From positions 3,224,001 to 3,288,000 of the forward strand of contig NZ_CP079737.1 of the NCBI RefSeq assembly GCF_019916025.1: a stretch of 64,000 nucleotides of DNA. The letters are read 5' to 3'. Origin of the DNA: Paraclostridium bifermentans (GTDB lineage: Bacteria > Bacillota > Clostridia > Peptostreptococcales > Peptostreptococcaceae). The translations under genes and the position numbers were made by a program. The notes beneath the pieces were generated by a model. That model had not been told where the DNA came from, made no database searches, and saw only the letters and a program-made list of their open reading frames with translations. This document shows positions 35,048-43,682 of this stretch, one piece after another; position 1 is the first letter of the stretch; each line of letters begins with the position of its first letter.

Positions 35048-35506
35048 TTGAATAAACAATCAAATATAGATATAAAAAAATTTATAGACACATTTGAAAA
35101 CTTAGCAAGAATTGAAAGACATAATCAAACTATTATGGGAATAAAAAAAAGCGAAGCTAGGGTTTTGCTTTGTGTAGAATTTCTTCATGAGGAAAAAAAA
35201 TGTAAAGTTAATATTTCAGAAATTAGTAAAAATCTATCTATTACTTCTCCTAGTACTACTGAATTCGTAAAAAATTTAATTAGTAAAGGTTATTTAGAAA
35301 AACATGTTAGTCAAAATGATAAAAGGTTTATTGAAATAACATTAACTGATGATGGGAAGAAAATAGTACAGGATTTAAAAAAATACTTTAATTCTTTATT
35401 TTCTGGAGTTATAGAAATATTAGGAGAAGAAAAAAGCAAATTATTAATTGAATTATTAGATATAGTTAACGTCTATTTCACTGAATGGTATAGTAGACCA
35501 AAATAG
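35048..35506 (+). CDS. MarR-family regulator upstream of a small membrane protein
   Basis: 152 residues with a MarR winged helix (NISEISKNLSITSPSTTEFVKNLISKGYLEKH, NDKRFIEITLTDDGKK). The start is TTG with GAGGTGAG 5 nt upstream. Its stop codon lies inside the terminator stem. The next gene on the same strand, 35716, has a strong dyad over its promoter and is the probable target. Confidence 0.87.
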   Translation: MNKQSNIDIKKFIDTFENLARIERHNQTIMGIKKSEARVLLCVEFLHEEKKCKVNISEISKNLSITSPSTTEFVKNLISKGYLEKHVSQNDKRFIEITLTDDGKKIVQDLKKYFNSLFSGVIEILGEEKSKLLIELLDIVNVYFTEWYSRPK

Positions 35507-35532
35507 AAAGTAAATTTCTATTTTGGTCTACT
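35492..35532 (+). terminator. Terminator overlapping the MarR stop codon
   Basis: AGTAGACCAAAATAGAAA pairs perfectly with TTTCTATTTTGGTCTACT over a 5-nt loop, followed by ATTTTTT. The left arm contains the last codons and stop of the MarR gene. Confidence 0.9.
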
Positions 35533-35567
35533 ATTTTTTAATTTAATAAAATCTAAGCTATTTAATA

Positions 35568-35675
35568 TTGACTAATTATTATAACCATGTTAGCATATTA
35601 ATAGTTAGGTTACCTAATTAATATGCTATGAAAATATCAAAGCAAGTAATTTAAAAATTTTCAAAATTACTTGCT
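35568..35675 (+). promoter_or_regulatory. Promoter and two dyads before the 35716 gene
   Basis: TTGACT (35568-35573) and TAGCAT (35591-35596) are 17 bp apart. The -10 is overlapped by a long dyad AGCATATTAAT...ATTAATATGCT (35592-35627) with core TTAGGTTACCTAA, a likely repressor site. A second stem AGCAAGTAATTT / AAATTACTTGCT (35641-35675) would lie in the 5' leader RNA. Confidence 0.6.
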
Positions 35676-35715
35676 AAATATAAGTTAAATATAAAAATTG
35701 TTGAGGTGAAAACTA

Positions 35716-36123
35716 TTGAAAAAATCATACATTGTAATGGGATGTACATTCTTAATTGCTCTATCTTTAATTTCAAAAGCATTTTTATTAAATGAAAACA
35801 TAAAATTATTTTTAGTAATATTCTTTTTTGTTGGTTGTGGAGTAGGATCTTTAAGACTATTTGTTAATAGCCAAATAAAGAAAATGAAGGGAAAAAAATT
35901 AATAAGAAAAATTCTCTTCTTTGCAGTTTTACTTGGACTAGGTATTCCTTTTCAAAATTGGTTCAGGGTTAATGTGATAATGACTATGAATAAATCATTT
36001 ATGCCATGGAATATTTCTATAATGATAACAGGAGCTATTTTTATTACAACTTTCTTTGGTTTTATTAAAGATAAATTAAGTAAAAAAAGAATAACTGAGG
36101 ATATATTAGCAAAAGCATCATAA
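35716..36123 (+). CDS. Small membrane protein of unknown function
   Basis: 135 residues with four hydrophobic helices: SYIVMGCTFLIALSLISKAF, IKLFLVIFFFVGCGVGSL, IRKILFFAVLLGLGIPF and ISIMITGAIFITTFFGFI, and a basic C-terminus. I do not recognise the family with confidence. The start is TTG after GAGGTG. It is preceded by a MarR gene and a dyad-covered promoter, and followed by a terminator at 36194-36229. Confidence 0.65.
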   Translation: MKKSYIVMGCTFLIALSLISKAFLLNENIKLFLVIFFFVGCGVGSLRLFVNSQIKKMKGKKLIRKILFFAVLLGLGIPFQNWFRVNVIMTMNKSFMPWNISIMITGAIFITTFFGFIKDKLSKKRITEDILAKAS

Positions 36124-36193
36124 TATTTATTTTGAATTTTAATTTTGTTAAATTTAAAATCACAGATTAAACTCTAACTTCAATAACCAGAAT

Positions 36194-36229
36194 AAGATTG
36201 TATATTTTTAATTTATACAATCTTTTTTT
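36194..36229 (+). terminator. Terminator of the 35716 gene
   Basis: AAGATTGTATA pairs with TATACAATCTT and is followed by TTTTT. Confidence 0.85.
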
Positions 36230-36385
36230 ATAGATATTAATATTGAATATTTGATGCACTTAGATACAAAGTTCTTCTATTTACTGAAAGTTTGATTATT
36301 ACTATGATACTTACAAAATATAATACAAATTTCCAAATTTATGCTACAAGTTTAAAGAAAGTACAATTGAGATTTTAAGCATGAA

Positions 36386-36425
36386 AAAGGAAGAGTCTTC
36401 GTCTTATTCGCAGGCCTCTTCCTTT
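36386..36425 (-). terminator. Terminator of the ohrR-like/nitroreductase operon
   Basis: AAAGGAAGAG pairs with CTCTTCCTTT across a 20-nt loop; on the reverse strand it is followed by TTCAT-type T-rich sequence. Confidence 0.65.
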
Positions 36426-36472
36426 AATACATATCATATTTCGTCTCACTGCTTATTTTAAACCTTTTAGTC

Positions 36473-37231
36473 CTATATATAAATTTTTTCACCCTTTATA
36501 TAATTCCAATTGCCACTATGGTTTTGGCTCTTTGCTCCTAACTCAAAGTGTAACATAGAGATTCCTAAATCAATATCTTCGTATCCATACTTATCTGATA
36601 CTTTATAAGCTTTTACTTCATTATCTACAAACGAATACCCTATTGGCTGCTTATTTAATGCAGAAGGTGCTTTTATTACAAACTCAATTCCTTCTTTTAT
36701 CCAACTTGGTAATAACTCAGTATCTTTTTGTAATAATACTTGATCAAATGTTTTTTTACCTTTGTTCATTTTAGAAATTAGTTTTTCTCTTATGCTCTTA
36801 TCTTCTAAAACTTCACCTACCGCTATTACACAAATTAGTTCTTCATCTTGCTTTATATCTATATATTTTTTACATTCATTTTTATCGTAAGTTCCACCGA
36901 TCCAACATGTTCCTAAATTCATATAAGTTGATTCTAGTACTAACATTTCTCCATAATACCCAACCTTAGTTTTATAATTATCTATATTTTTATTTCCTAC
37001 TAAAGCTATACATGAATTTAATCCTTTTATTAATCCATATGAGGCTGAAAATCCTTTAAATAACTTTGAACAATCTTCTATAAATTGAAAATTCAATCCA
37101 GTTTCTTCATTTATTTTATAAATTAATTCTTTTATTTTACTTATATCTTTTATTTCTAATTGCTTATTTATATATGCTCTTCTTGAAGTTCTATAGTTTA
37201 CAGCGTCTATCCAATTTTTATTAAATTCCAT
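36473..37231 (-). CDS. Nitroreductase-family protein (TM1586-like)
   Basis: 252 residues with two nitroreductase-like halves: residues 10-20 YRTSRRAYINK, NLGTCWIGGTYDKNEC near 110, and a second APSALNKQPIGYSF near 195. This matches the putative nitroreductase TM1586 group, FMN-dependent oxidoreductases of unknown physiological substrate. It lies 41 nt after an OhrR-like regulator gene on the same strand, so peroxide or electrophile control is plausible. Confidence 0.82.
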   Translation of the reverse strand: MEFNKNWIDAVNYRTSRRAYINKQLEIKDISKIKELIYKINEETGLNFQFIEDCSKLFKGFSASYGLIKGLNSCIALVGNKNIDNYKTKVGYYGEMLVLESTYMNLGTCWIGGTYDKNECKKYIDIKQDEELICVIAVGEVLEDKSIREKLISKMNKGKKTFDQVLLQKDTELLPSWIKEGIEFVIKAPSALNKQPIGYSFVDNEVKAYKVSDKYGYEDIDLGISMLHFELGAKSQNHSGNWNYIKGEKIYI

Positions 37232-37272
37232 TTTAAATCGCTCCTGTATAAGTAATCAATACTTACATTTAT

Positions 37273-37719
37273 CTATTTAATGTATTTTTCTATACAATCT
37301 AATTTTTTTACTAATCCATCAAACTCATGAAGATATTTTATATAGTCCTCTTCTGCTAAATTAAGATTTTCTGCTATTCTTCTTGGAATATCTTTTGCCT
37401 TGCCTTCAATTTCTAATCCTTTTTTAGTAACAACTATATAAATTTTTCTATCATCATTTTCATCTTTAACTTTTTCTAAATACCCGTTACTTTCCAATTT
37501 ATTTAAAATAGGAGTCAATGTACCAGTCTTCATTTTTAACTTAGAACTTATTTCTTTAAAAGGTAATTTTTTATGTTCCCACAGAACCATCATAGTTAGA
37601 TACTGCGGATATGTTAAATCTATCTCTTTTAATAAAGGTCCATATATTCTAACTATACTCTTAGATACTGAGTATATTTTAAAACAAAGTTGATTTTCTA
37701 ATTTTAAATTTTCGTGCAT
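37273..37719 (-). CDS. OhrR-like redox-sensing MarR regulator
   Basis: 148 residues. The N-terminus LENQLCFKIYSVSKSIVRIYGPLL closely follows Bacillus OhrR, including the reactive cysteine (C12 here) and the tyrosine-rich region LTYPQYLTMMVLWEH. The winged helix and wing (ENDDRKIYIVVTKKG) are intact. OhrR releases DNA when this Cys is oxidised by organic hydroperoxides. The usual ohr gene is absent; a nitroreductase gene follows instead. AGGAGGATG precedes the ATG. Confidence 0.9.
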   Translation of the reverse strand: MHENLKLENQLCFKIYSVSKSIVRIYGPLLKEIDLTYPQYLTMMVLWEHKKLPFKEISSKLKMKTGTLTPILNKLESNGYLEKVKDENDDRKIYIVVTKKGLEIEGKAKDIPRRIAENLNLAEEDYIKYLHEFDGLVKKLDCIEKYIK

Positions 37720-37739
37720 GGTACATCCTCCTAAAAAAC

Positions 37740-37785
37740 TATACTATTTTTTATTTATTATAACTTCTTTTATAGTATGTATCAA
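37740..37785 (-). promoter_or_regulatory. Promoter of the ohrR-like operon with split half-sites
   Basis: Reverse-strand TTGATA (37780-37785), 17 bp, TATAAT (37757-37762). Half-sites TATACTAT (37740-37747) and ATAGTATG (37772-37779) flank the -10 and may bind the regulator. Confidence 0.55.
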
Positions 37786-37873
37786 ATAATTTCATATTAC
37801 TGATTCATAATATTTTTATAAATTTTCAGTACATTATTTCAACTTTTGTTATTAAATTTATATACAAACAAGT

Positions 37874-37908
37874 AAGCTAGATGAAGTATTTATTAATCCA
37901 TCTAGCTT
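37874..37908 (-). terminator. Terminator of the nitroreductase gene at 37929
   Basis: AAGCTAGATG pairs with CATCTAGCTT across a 15-nt loop downstream of the gene; the T tract is short. Confidence 0.6.
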
Positions 37909-37928
37909 TATTATATTTATAAAATATA

Positions 37929-38582
37929 TTATTTTACCCAATCCACTACTTGATCCATTGATTGTCTTAGTTTTTCTTCTGGATTATTAACTCTATATCC
38001 AAATGCAGCACATAATACAATATTGAACTTGTCTGTGTCTAATAATCCTCTATCCACTAGTATTTTTTCTACTTTATTGTGATCTATACCACCAATAGCA
38101 CAAGAGTCTATTTCTTGCATAGCTGCTACACTCATCATATTAGCTAATGCAATATGAACTTGTTCTGAAGAATAATTTTCTAAATCTTTATCATCTTTAA
38201 ATCTAACATCCTCTATAGACTTCATTATACCTTTATACTTATTAGCAATGTCTTCTGGTAAATGTTTAATATCTTTTAATAAATAATCTATATAGTTTGA
38301 ATCAAATCTTAATTCTTTCGCAGTTCTGCCTAAATATACTACTAAGTGGCTACATGTTGGCATTTGTGTTTTTCCACCCCAACAAACTTCTCCTAATTCA
38401 CTTTTTAATTCTTCATTTTCTATAACTAAGAATTTCCAAGGTTCGATTCCCATAGAACTTGGTGAAAGTCTTCCTGCTTCAAGGATTACTTCAAATTCAT
38501 CTTTATTTATTTTTTTATTAGTATCAAACTCTTTACATGCGTGTCTAAAATTTAAAACATCTAGTATCTCTTTTTTATTCAT
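37929..38582 (-). CDS. NAD(P)H nitroreductase (NfsB-like)
   Basis: 217 residues of the FMN-dependent nitroreductase family: FRHACKEFDTNKKI near residue 12, LEAGRLSPSSMGIEPWKFLVI near 30-51, and AIGGIDHNKVEKILVDRGLL near 163. It resembles the NfsB-type oxidoreductases that reduce nitroaromatics and quinones with NAD(P)H. The ribosome binding site is GGAGGCATT. No regulator is directly attached. Confidence 0.88.
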   Translation of the reverse strand: MNKKEILDVLNFRHACKEFDTNKKINKDEFEVILEAGRLSPSSMGIEPWKFLVIENEELKSELGEVCWGGKTQMPTCSHLVVYLGRTAKELRFDSNYIDYLLKDIKHLPEDIANKYKGIMKSIEDVRFKDDKDLENYSSEQVHIALANMMSVAAMQEIDSCAIGGIDHNKVEKILVDRGLLDTDKFNIVLCAAFGYRVNNPEEKLRQSMDQVVDWVK

Positions 38583-38659
38583 TTTAATGCCTCCTATTTT
38601 CTACCTTATATAGTTTTCTATCCTCTATATGATTCTTGATGCTCTCTCTATATACCTCT

Positions 38660-39409
38660 CTAAAGCTCCATAACTTTCTTTTCTTTTAATGATATTAGAG
38701 CTTCAGGTGTATGAGTTGATAAATATACAGTCTTATTTTCTTTTACAAATTCTCTAACATTATTTAAAGTCTGTTTTGCTAAATCTTTATCTTCAAATAC
38801 TACTGATAATGCATTTTGTCTAAGTGCTTCATCTGTATAAGTTACATCACCATGGAACATATAATGTAATCCTTCAAACTCTGCTACTACTATAGAATTT
38901 CCTTTTGTATGTCCATACGCAGGTAACATAAATATGTTATCAGAAATTTTTTGACTTTCTTTAAAGTTTTTATACTCTCCATCTTCAAAGTTAACTCTTA
39001 CTATATTGTTACCCTTTAAGTCCATTGCTTCAGCTTCTATTTCTGATATATATATTTTAGAATGTTCAAATAATCTAAGTTCTCCTGTGTGATCTTGATG
39101 TTTATGTGTAACTATAACTTTATCTATATCTTTTGGTTCATATCCTGCTTTTTTTAATGCATCTACAAAATTATTAACTTTTTCACCAGTGTATATCATT
39201 TGTTCAGGTTTTGGTTCTACATCTTTTGTCTCAACTGGTACTCCTGTATCTACTAATATAACTTCTTTTCCAGTATCTATTAAGTAATTTTGTAAACTTG
39301 ATTCGTAATTTTTATTTGGATCTAATTTTTCTTTTTCAACTGATCCTCCAAATGCAAGTGCTTCTTTCATAAATCCATTTTTATAAAATTCTAATGCTAT
39401 TATTTTCAT
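38660..39409 (-). CDS. Metallo-beta-lactamase-fold hydrolase, lactonase-like
   Basis: 249 residues. The zinc motif HKHQDHTG (HxHxDH) near residue 90, VDTGVPVE earlier, and later His residues in LPAYGHTKGNS and MFHGDVTYTDE fit the N-acyl-homoserine-lactonase-like branch of the MBL fold. ATG at 39409 with GGAGA upstream is preferred over an earlier in-frame ATG at 39472 that would run through the promoter. A true acyl-homoserine lactone substrate is not implied. Confidence 0.85.
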   Translation of the reverse strand: MKIIALEFYKNGFMKEALAFGGSVEKEKLDPNKNYESSLQNYLIDTGKEVILVDTGVPVETKDVEPKPEQMIYTGEKVNNFVDALKKAGYEPKDIDKVIVTHKHQDHTGELRLFEHSKIYISEIEAEAMDLKGNNIVRVNFEDGEYKNFKESQKISDNIFMLPAYGHTKGNSIVVAEFEGLHYMFHGDVTYTDEALRQNALSVVFEDKDLAKQTLNNVREFVKENKTVYLSTHTPEALISLKEKKVMEL

Positions 39410-39437
39410 TTTTAAATTTCTCCATTCTTTTTTATCG

Positions 39438-39488
39438 TATGCGATTAATCTTGTACGATTATTATATCGCATTTTTTTAATATGTCAA
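39438..39488 (-). promoter_or_regulatory. Strong promoter of the MBL gene overlapped by a dyad
   Basis: Reverse-strand TTGACA (39483-39488), 16 bp and TATAAT (39461-39466), both consensus. An ATGCGAT...ATCGCAT dyad (about 39439-39471) covers the -10 and the start of transcription. A repressor is expected, but its gene is not next to it. Confidence 0.75.
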
Positions 39489-39512
39489 TTATAATTTTTT
39501 ACAAAAAAATAA

Positions 39513-39541
39513 AACCGCATCACTTACTTGTGATACGGCTT
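39513..39541 (-). terminator. Terminator of the xpaC-telA operon
   Basis: On the reverse strand AAGCCGTATCAC pairs with GTGATGCGGTT and is followed by TTATTTTTTT. Confidence 0.8.
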
Positions 39542-39544
39542 ATA

Positions 39545-40693
39545 TTAATATTTAAATTCTATAAGTTTATTTTTTAATTGATTTTCAATACTTATTAATT
39601 CTGCTTCTGCTTCTCTACGTTTTTGACGTCCTTCTGTTTGTATATTAAGTATTTCATCAAGAGTTGAAATTAACGACTCATTTGTAGCTCTAAGCGTTTC
39701 AATATCAACAATTCCTCTTTCAGATTCTTTTGCAGTCTCTATAGTTGAAGTTTTTAAAATTTCTGCGTTTTTGCGTAAAAGTTCATTTGTCATATCTGTT
39801 ACTTCTCTTTGGACTCTTGCAGCATTAGCAGCATGAGCAACCCCAAGCGCTAAAACCATTTGATTTTTCCAAAGTGGAATCGTATTTATAATTGTAGATT
39901 GTATTTTTTCAGACATTAATGAATCATTATTTTGAATTAAACGAATTTGAGGAGCCATTTGTAAAGAAATCATTTTAGTTAATTCTAAATCATGAATTTT
40001 CTTTTCAAATCTATTACAAAGAGCAACAAAATCTTTTAGTTCCTGAGCATCCTGAGGATTACCACTAGTTCTTGCTTTTTCCTGTAATTTAGGAAGTTCT
40101 TCTTTTTCTAGTTTTTGAAGCTTCTTTTTACCCGCTAATATATACATATAAAGCTCTTTAAAATATGCTTTATTTATTTCATACATCTTGTCTAACATAG
40201 CAATATCTTTTAAAAGCTGTATTTGATGCGCTTCAAGAATATTGCACATTTTTCCTATATTGTTGTCTACATTTTCATATTTTATTTTCATGTAGGAAAT
40301 CTTATCTTTTCCTTTTTTAAAGAAACCTAAAATTCCTTTTTTCTCTTCAGATTCTTCAAATGTCTTTAATTCATGAACTACACTAGATAATATCTCTCCA
40401 ATTTCACCTAAATCTTTAGTTTTTACATTATTTAATGCTGACTGTGAAAAATCAGAAATTTTCTTTTGAGCACCAGCTCCATACTGTAAAATAGAATTTG
40501 AGTTATTTATCTGTATTTTATCTACAAATTGATCAACCATTTTTTGTTCTTCTTCTGTAAGTTGCATTTCATTAACTATTTTCTCTTCTATTTTTTCTTC
40601 TTTAACTTTTAAATCAATAATTTCCTCTTGAAATGGTTCAAAAGTTAATTCTGGCTTTATATCAATAGATTCTTCTTTAAATTCATCACTCAT
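39545..40693 (-). CDS. telA: Toxic anion resistance protein TelA family
   Basis: 382 residues, mostly long helices, with the conserved KMISLQMAPQIRLIQNNDSLMSEKIQSTI and IPLWKNQMVLALG regions of the TelA/KlaA family near residues 255-300. Members are linked to tellurite and antimicrobial resistance. The mechanism is not established. It follows the xpaC-like gene by 27 nt, and the pair is widely conserved in Firmicutes. Confidence 0.92.
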   Translation of the reverse strand: MSDEFKEESIDIKPELTFEPFQEEIIDLKVKEEKIEEKIVNEMQLTEEEQKMVDQFVDKIQINNSNSILQYGAGAQKKISDFSQSALNNVKTKDLGEIGEILSSVVHELKTFEESEEKKGILGFFKKGKDKISYMKIKYENVDNNIGKMCNILEAHQIQLLKDIAMLDKMYEINKAYFKELYMYILAGKKKLQKLEKEELPKLQEKARTSGNPQDAQELKDFVALCNRFEKKIHDLELTKMISLQMAPQIRLIQNNDSLMSEKIQSTIINTIPLWKNQMVLALGVAHAANAARVQREVTDMTNELLRKNAEILKTSTIETAKESERGIVDIETLRATNESLISTLDEILNIQTEGRQKRREAEAELISIENQLKNKLIEFKY

Positions 40694-40720
40694 TCTTAAT
40701 GCCTCCCTTTTATTTAAAAC

Positions 40721-41869
40721 TTACTTTTTAAAATCATCTTCTACCAATCCCTCTTGTTTAAATAATGTTTTAAGAACAGAAATATCTGTAGAAACATCTA
40801 AAACAACATCTTCAAATAAATCATCTAATAAGTTTTCAAAAGCGCTATTAATAAGATCAATACTTTTTTCAATTTCATTTTTAGCATTTTCTATATTCTC
40901 GCCTTGAACTACTTGATTATTTATATCTTTGTATGAATTAATTAATTTTATAGTAATAGGAAGATAATGATTTATAAATTTATTAACTTCTTGTATCTTG
41001 TTAGGATTCTTTTCAACCTGACTAAGTATTTGGTTTGCAATATTTCCTAGCTTATCTAATTTAACAGCTATTTCTTCTTTGCAAAGATCATTTCTTATAT
41101 TTTTTATTTGCTCAATATAACTTCTTCCTATTTTAATTGTAGATTCTATTTCTTCTTTCTCTGAATCATAGATTTCTTCATTTAATTTTTCATTATTACT
41201 TTCTTTAGCTATTTGTTGATTTTTTAAATTTAAATAGTCATTATAAACTTCATCATTTAGCATAAAGTACGTTTTTTCTTCATCTATATGTCCTTCTAAA
41301 AACATGCCTGTATCAATCATTTTACTTAATTCTTTAACAACAAAACTATCTTTTTCTTTTGTAAATTTTGCTAAATCATTAATTAAAAAATAACTATTGT
41401 TATTAATAAATCTTACGTATGTCTTAAAACGCTTTACTCTTTTTCTTAATGTTATTCCCCTTAATAACAAACCTAAACTTACTGCAAAGAATAAAAATCC
41501 AACTACCAAAATAATATTACTACCTATACTGATAATCCCACCACTGAATAGCATTTTAAGTATTAGAGTTGTAAATACTGAAAACCCAAAAACTAAACTT
41601 CCACTAACTCCGAATAATATATAAATTATTCCTGATACACTTCCAGCTGGTTTTTTACTAATGTATGTTGATATATCATTTTTAGGTTTTTTATTTAAAT
41701 TCATGTACTTTTCACTATATCCATTAAACTTTGATTTAAATTGATTTAAGGTATCCTCAGTTTTATCTGTAATATCCTTTTTTAAATTAGCAAAATCTAT
41801 TGCTTTAAGTGCATTGCTAACTGTAGACATAATTTGATCTTCTAAATCAGAAAAATCTTTTTTACTCAT
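40721..41869 (-). CDS. xpaC: XpaC-family membrane protein
   Basis: 382 residues. Two adjacent hydrophobic helices at about 82-130 (IIYILFGVSGSLVFGFSVF, NIILVVGFLFFAVSLGLLL) separate a short N-terminal part from a long helical C-terminal domain. This matches the XpaC family, named for hydrolysis of 5-bromo-4-chloroindolyl phosphate. It is the first gene of the xpaC-telA operon. GGAGGCAAG precedes the ATG. Confidence 0.85.
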   Translation of the reverse strand: MSKKDFSDLEDQIMSTVSNALKAIDFANLKKDITDKTEDTLNQFKSKFNGYSEKYMNLNKKPKNDISTYISKKPAGSVSGIIYILFGVSGSLVFGFSVFTTLILKMLFSGGIISIGSNIILVVGFLFFAVSLGLLLRGITLRKRVKRFKTYVRFINNNSYFLINDLAKFTKEKDSFVVKELSKMIDTGMFLEGHIDEEKTYFMLNDEVYNDYLNLKNQQIAKESNNEKLNEEIYDSEKEEIESTIKIGRSYIEQIKNIRNDLCKEEIAVKLDKLGNIANQILSQVEKNPNKIQEVNKFINHYLPITIKLINSYKDINNQVVQGENIENAKNEIEKSIDLINSAFENLLDDLFEDVVLDVSTDISVLKTLFKQEGLVEDDFKK

Positions 41870-42028
41870 TATCTTGCCTCCAGGTTATTTTAATTGTAAT
41901 TAACATAAGTATATATACTATTATGTTAATATTTTAAGTTTATTATATCTTATAATTTAGCTAATTGTAACCGCTAAGTTAAAAGGAAAATAATACATAT
42001 ATTGAATATATTCTTACTTATAAAAATA

Positions 42029-42060
42029 ACCTTAGACAATTTTTATAAATGCCTAAGGCT
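42029..42060 (-). terminator. Terminator of the methyltransferase gene
   Basis: CCTTAGaC and GcCTAAGG pair; on the reverse strand the stem is followed by TTATTTTT. Confidence 0.65.
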
Positions 42061-42161
42061 AAAATTCCACTTATTTATTACAGTGAATTTCATATGATAC
42101 GTTATTGATCACTTTATTATTTTAATAAACATGAGTTATTATTTTATCATTTGTTCTTATC

Positions 42162-42932
42162 TTATTTTTTTCCGTAAATAACCATAGCATTCCCTAATAC
42201 CTTTTTATGTAATAATATAGGTGTCAATTTAATTATATATTCAAGCTTTTCAACTTTAATTTCTGAAATTCCAAGTGAACTAATTCTATTAAAGAACTCA
42301 TCATTTTTCCCAAATATTTTTTCATCAAGGAATAAATCTAGAAATACAAACTCTCCATCTTTTTTAAGAACCCTTAAAGCTTCTTTCAATACTTTTATTT
42401 TGTCAGCCTCGTCTTTTACTTCATGAAAAGTTAAACAACTTACTACTATATCAAATTCATTTTCACTAAATGGTAATTCAGATGCACTTGCTTGTGTAAA
42501 CTCAATTCTATCTGCTACACCTTCATATTTAGCATTAGTTTCACATATTTGTTTTGAATATTCCCAGTCATTTCCCCAGTAGTCAATTCCTACAAGAGAT
42601 GCTTTAGTAAATGATTTAGCTAGCTTAGTTATAAGCGAAGCACTACCAACACCTATATCTAATATTTTTGCATTTTCTTTATAACTAATCTTATTTACAA
42701 TCAAATAATGTATTTTTGATTGTAAATTCCCACCTCTATCTGAAAATTGATAATAAGAATATGATATTATAAATAAAATATATAAAAATGGTAAAAGCAA
42801 AACACTAGCACTAATACGCAAATATAAATTAATTGGCAAAAATGATACCAATATTAACAATATAGAAATTGCTAAAAAAGTAATTATTTTATTTATTCTT
42901 ATCCACGTTTTATAAATTGGTTTCTTGTTCAT
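42162..42932 (-). CDS. Membrane-anchored SAM-dependent methyltransferase
   Basis: 256 residues. Two hydrophobic helices (about 13-60) are followed by a class I methyltransferase domain with motif I AKILDIGVGSASL near residue 91, a VVSCLTFHEV motif near residue 165 and VLKKDGEFVFLDLF. The substrate is unknown. The family resembles ubiquinone/menaquinone-type or small-molecule methyltransferases; the membrane anchor suggests a lipid-like or membrane substrate. GAAAGG precedes the ATG. Confidence 0.8.
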   Translation of the reverse strand: MNKKPIYKTWIRINKIITFLAISILLILVSFLPINLYLRISASVLLLPFLYILFIISYSYYQFSDRGGNLQSKIHYLIVNKISYKENAKILDIGVGSASLITKLAKSFTKASLVGIDYWGNDWEYSKQICETNAKYEGVADRIEFTQASASELPFSENEFDIVVSCLTFHEVKDEADKIKVLKEALRVLKKDGEFVFLDLFLDEKIFGKNDEFFNRISSLGISEIKVEKLEYIIKLTPILLHKKVLGNAMVIYGKK

Positions 42933-42967
42933 AAATAACCTTTCTTAGTATAAATTTGATACTCGTA

Positions 42968-43011
42968 AAAATAACCTTAATCATCTAAATTTCTAAATTA
43001 AGGTTACTTTT
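42968..43011 (-). terminator. Terminator of the ydeI-like gene
   Basis: AATAACCTTAAT pairs with ATTAAGGTTA; on the reverse strand the stem ends in TTATTTTTAC. Confidence 0.65.
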
Positions 43012-43058
43012 ATATTTTATTTAATTTATAACTGCTATTTATCAAAAGTATCATATTT

Positions 43059-43634
43059 TTAATAATCTAATAACCTACCATTATCATTCCAATCACCATA
43101 CATTACACCGTCTCTAGTCTTGTCTATAAATTTTTTTAATCTTCTATCGTATACTTCTCTTTGCTTTTTATATGATTGAATATTATCTATCCTTATCCTT
43201 TTATATAATTCAGGTAACTTATTAAAATTATCCCATGCAATAGAATCCTCTTTTATTGAATTTATTACATCTTCATCTATGTCAAATGATTTCATTGATA
43301 TATCAGGTAAAATAGATCTTCCTGATTCTGTCAGCAGTCCTATTTTTTCAAGTCTTCTACATCTTTCCTTATTTAATTCAGTCCATGAACTATTTTTACG
43401 ACGTGGAGATATGCGTTGAGCAGTAATTCCTTCTTCTATTTTCTTACATGTACTATCTATCCAACCAAAACACATAGCTTCTTCAACTAAATCTAAATAT
43501 ATAAATTCGCCATTAATTTTAGCTTTTCCTCTGTTAACAATTACCCAACATTCCTTTTCTATTTTATGATTTTTATTTAACCAAGCTCTTAGTTCTTCTC
43601 TATTTTTTACATTCAATAAATTGTTTAACTCCAT
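43059..43634 (-). CDS. YdeI/OmpD-associated family protein
   Basis: 191 residues with the family signature: ELRAWLNKNHKIEKECWVIV, FIYLDLVEEAMCFGWIDST, and AQRISPRRKNSSWTELNKER. YdeI-type proteins are cytoplasmic and have been linked to stress and bacteriocin or antimicrobial peptide protection, without a defined activity. GAGGAG precedes the ATG. It lies downstream of rlmH but has its own terminator. Confidence 0.87.
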   Translation of the reverse strand: MELNNLLNVKNREELRAWLNKNHKIEKECWVIVNRGKAKINGEFIYLDLVEEAMCFGWIDSTCKKIEEGITAQRISPRRKNSSWTELNKERCRRLEKIGLLTESGRSILPDISMKSFDIDEDVINSIKEDSIAWDNFNKLPELYKRIRIDNIQSYKKQREVYDRRLKKFIDKTRDGVMYGDWNDNGRLLDY

Positions 43635-43682
43635 AGTATCTCCTCAAAGTCATAATAATACTTGAAATTCTTCTACACTCCG

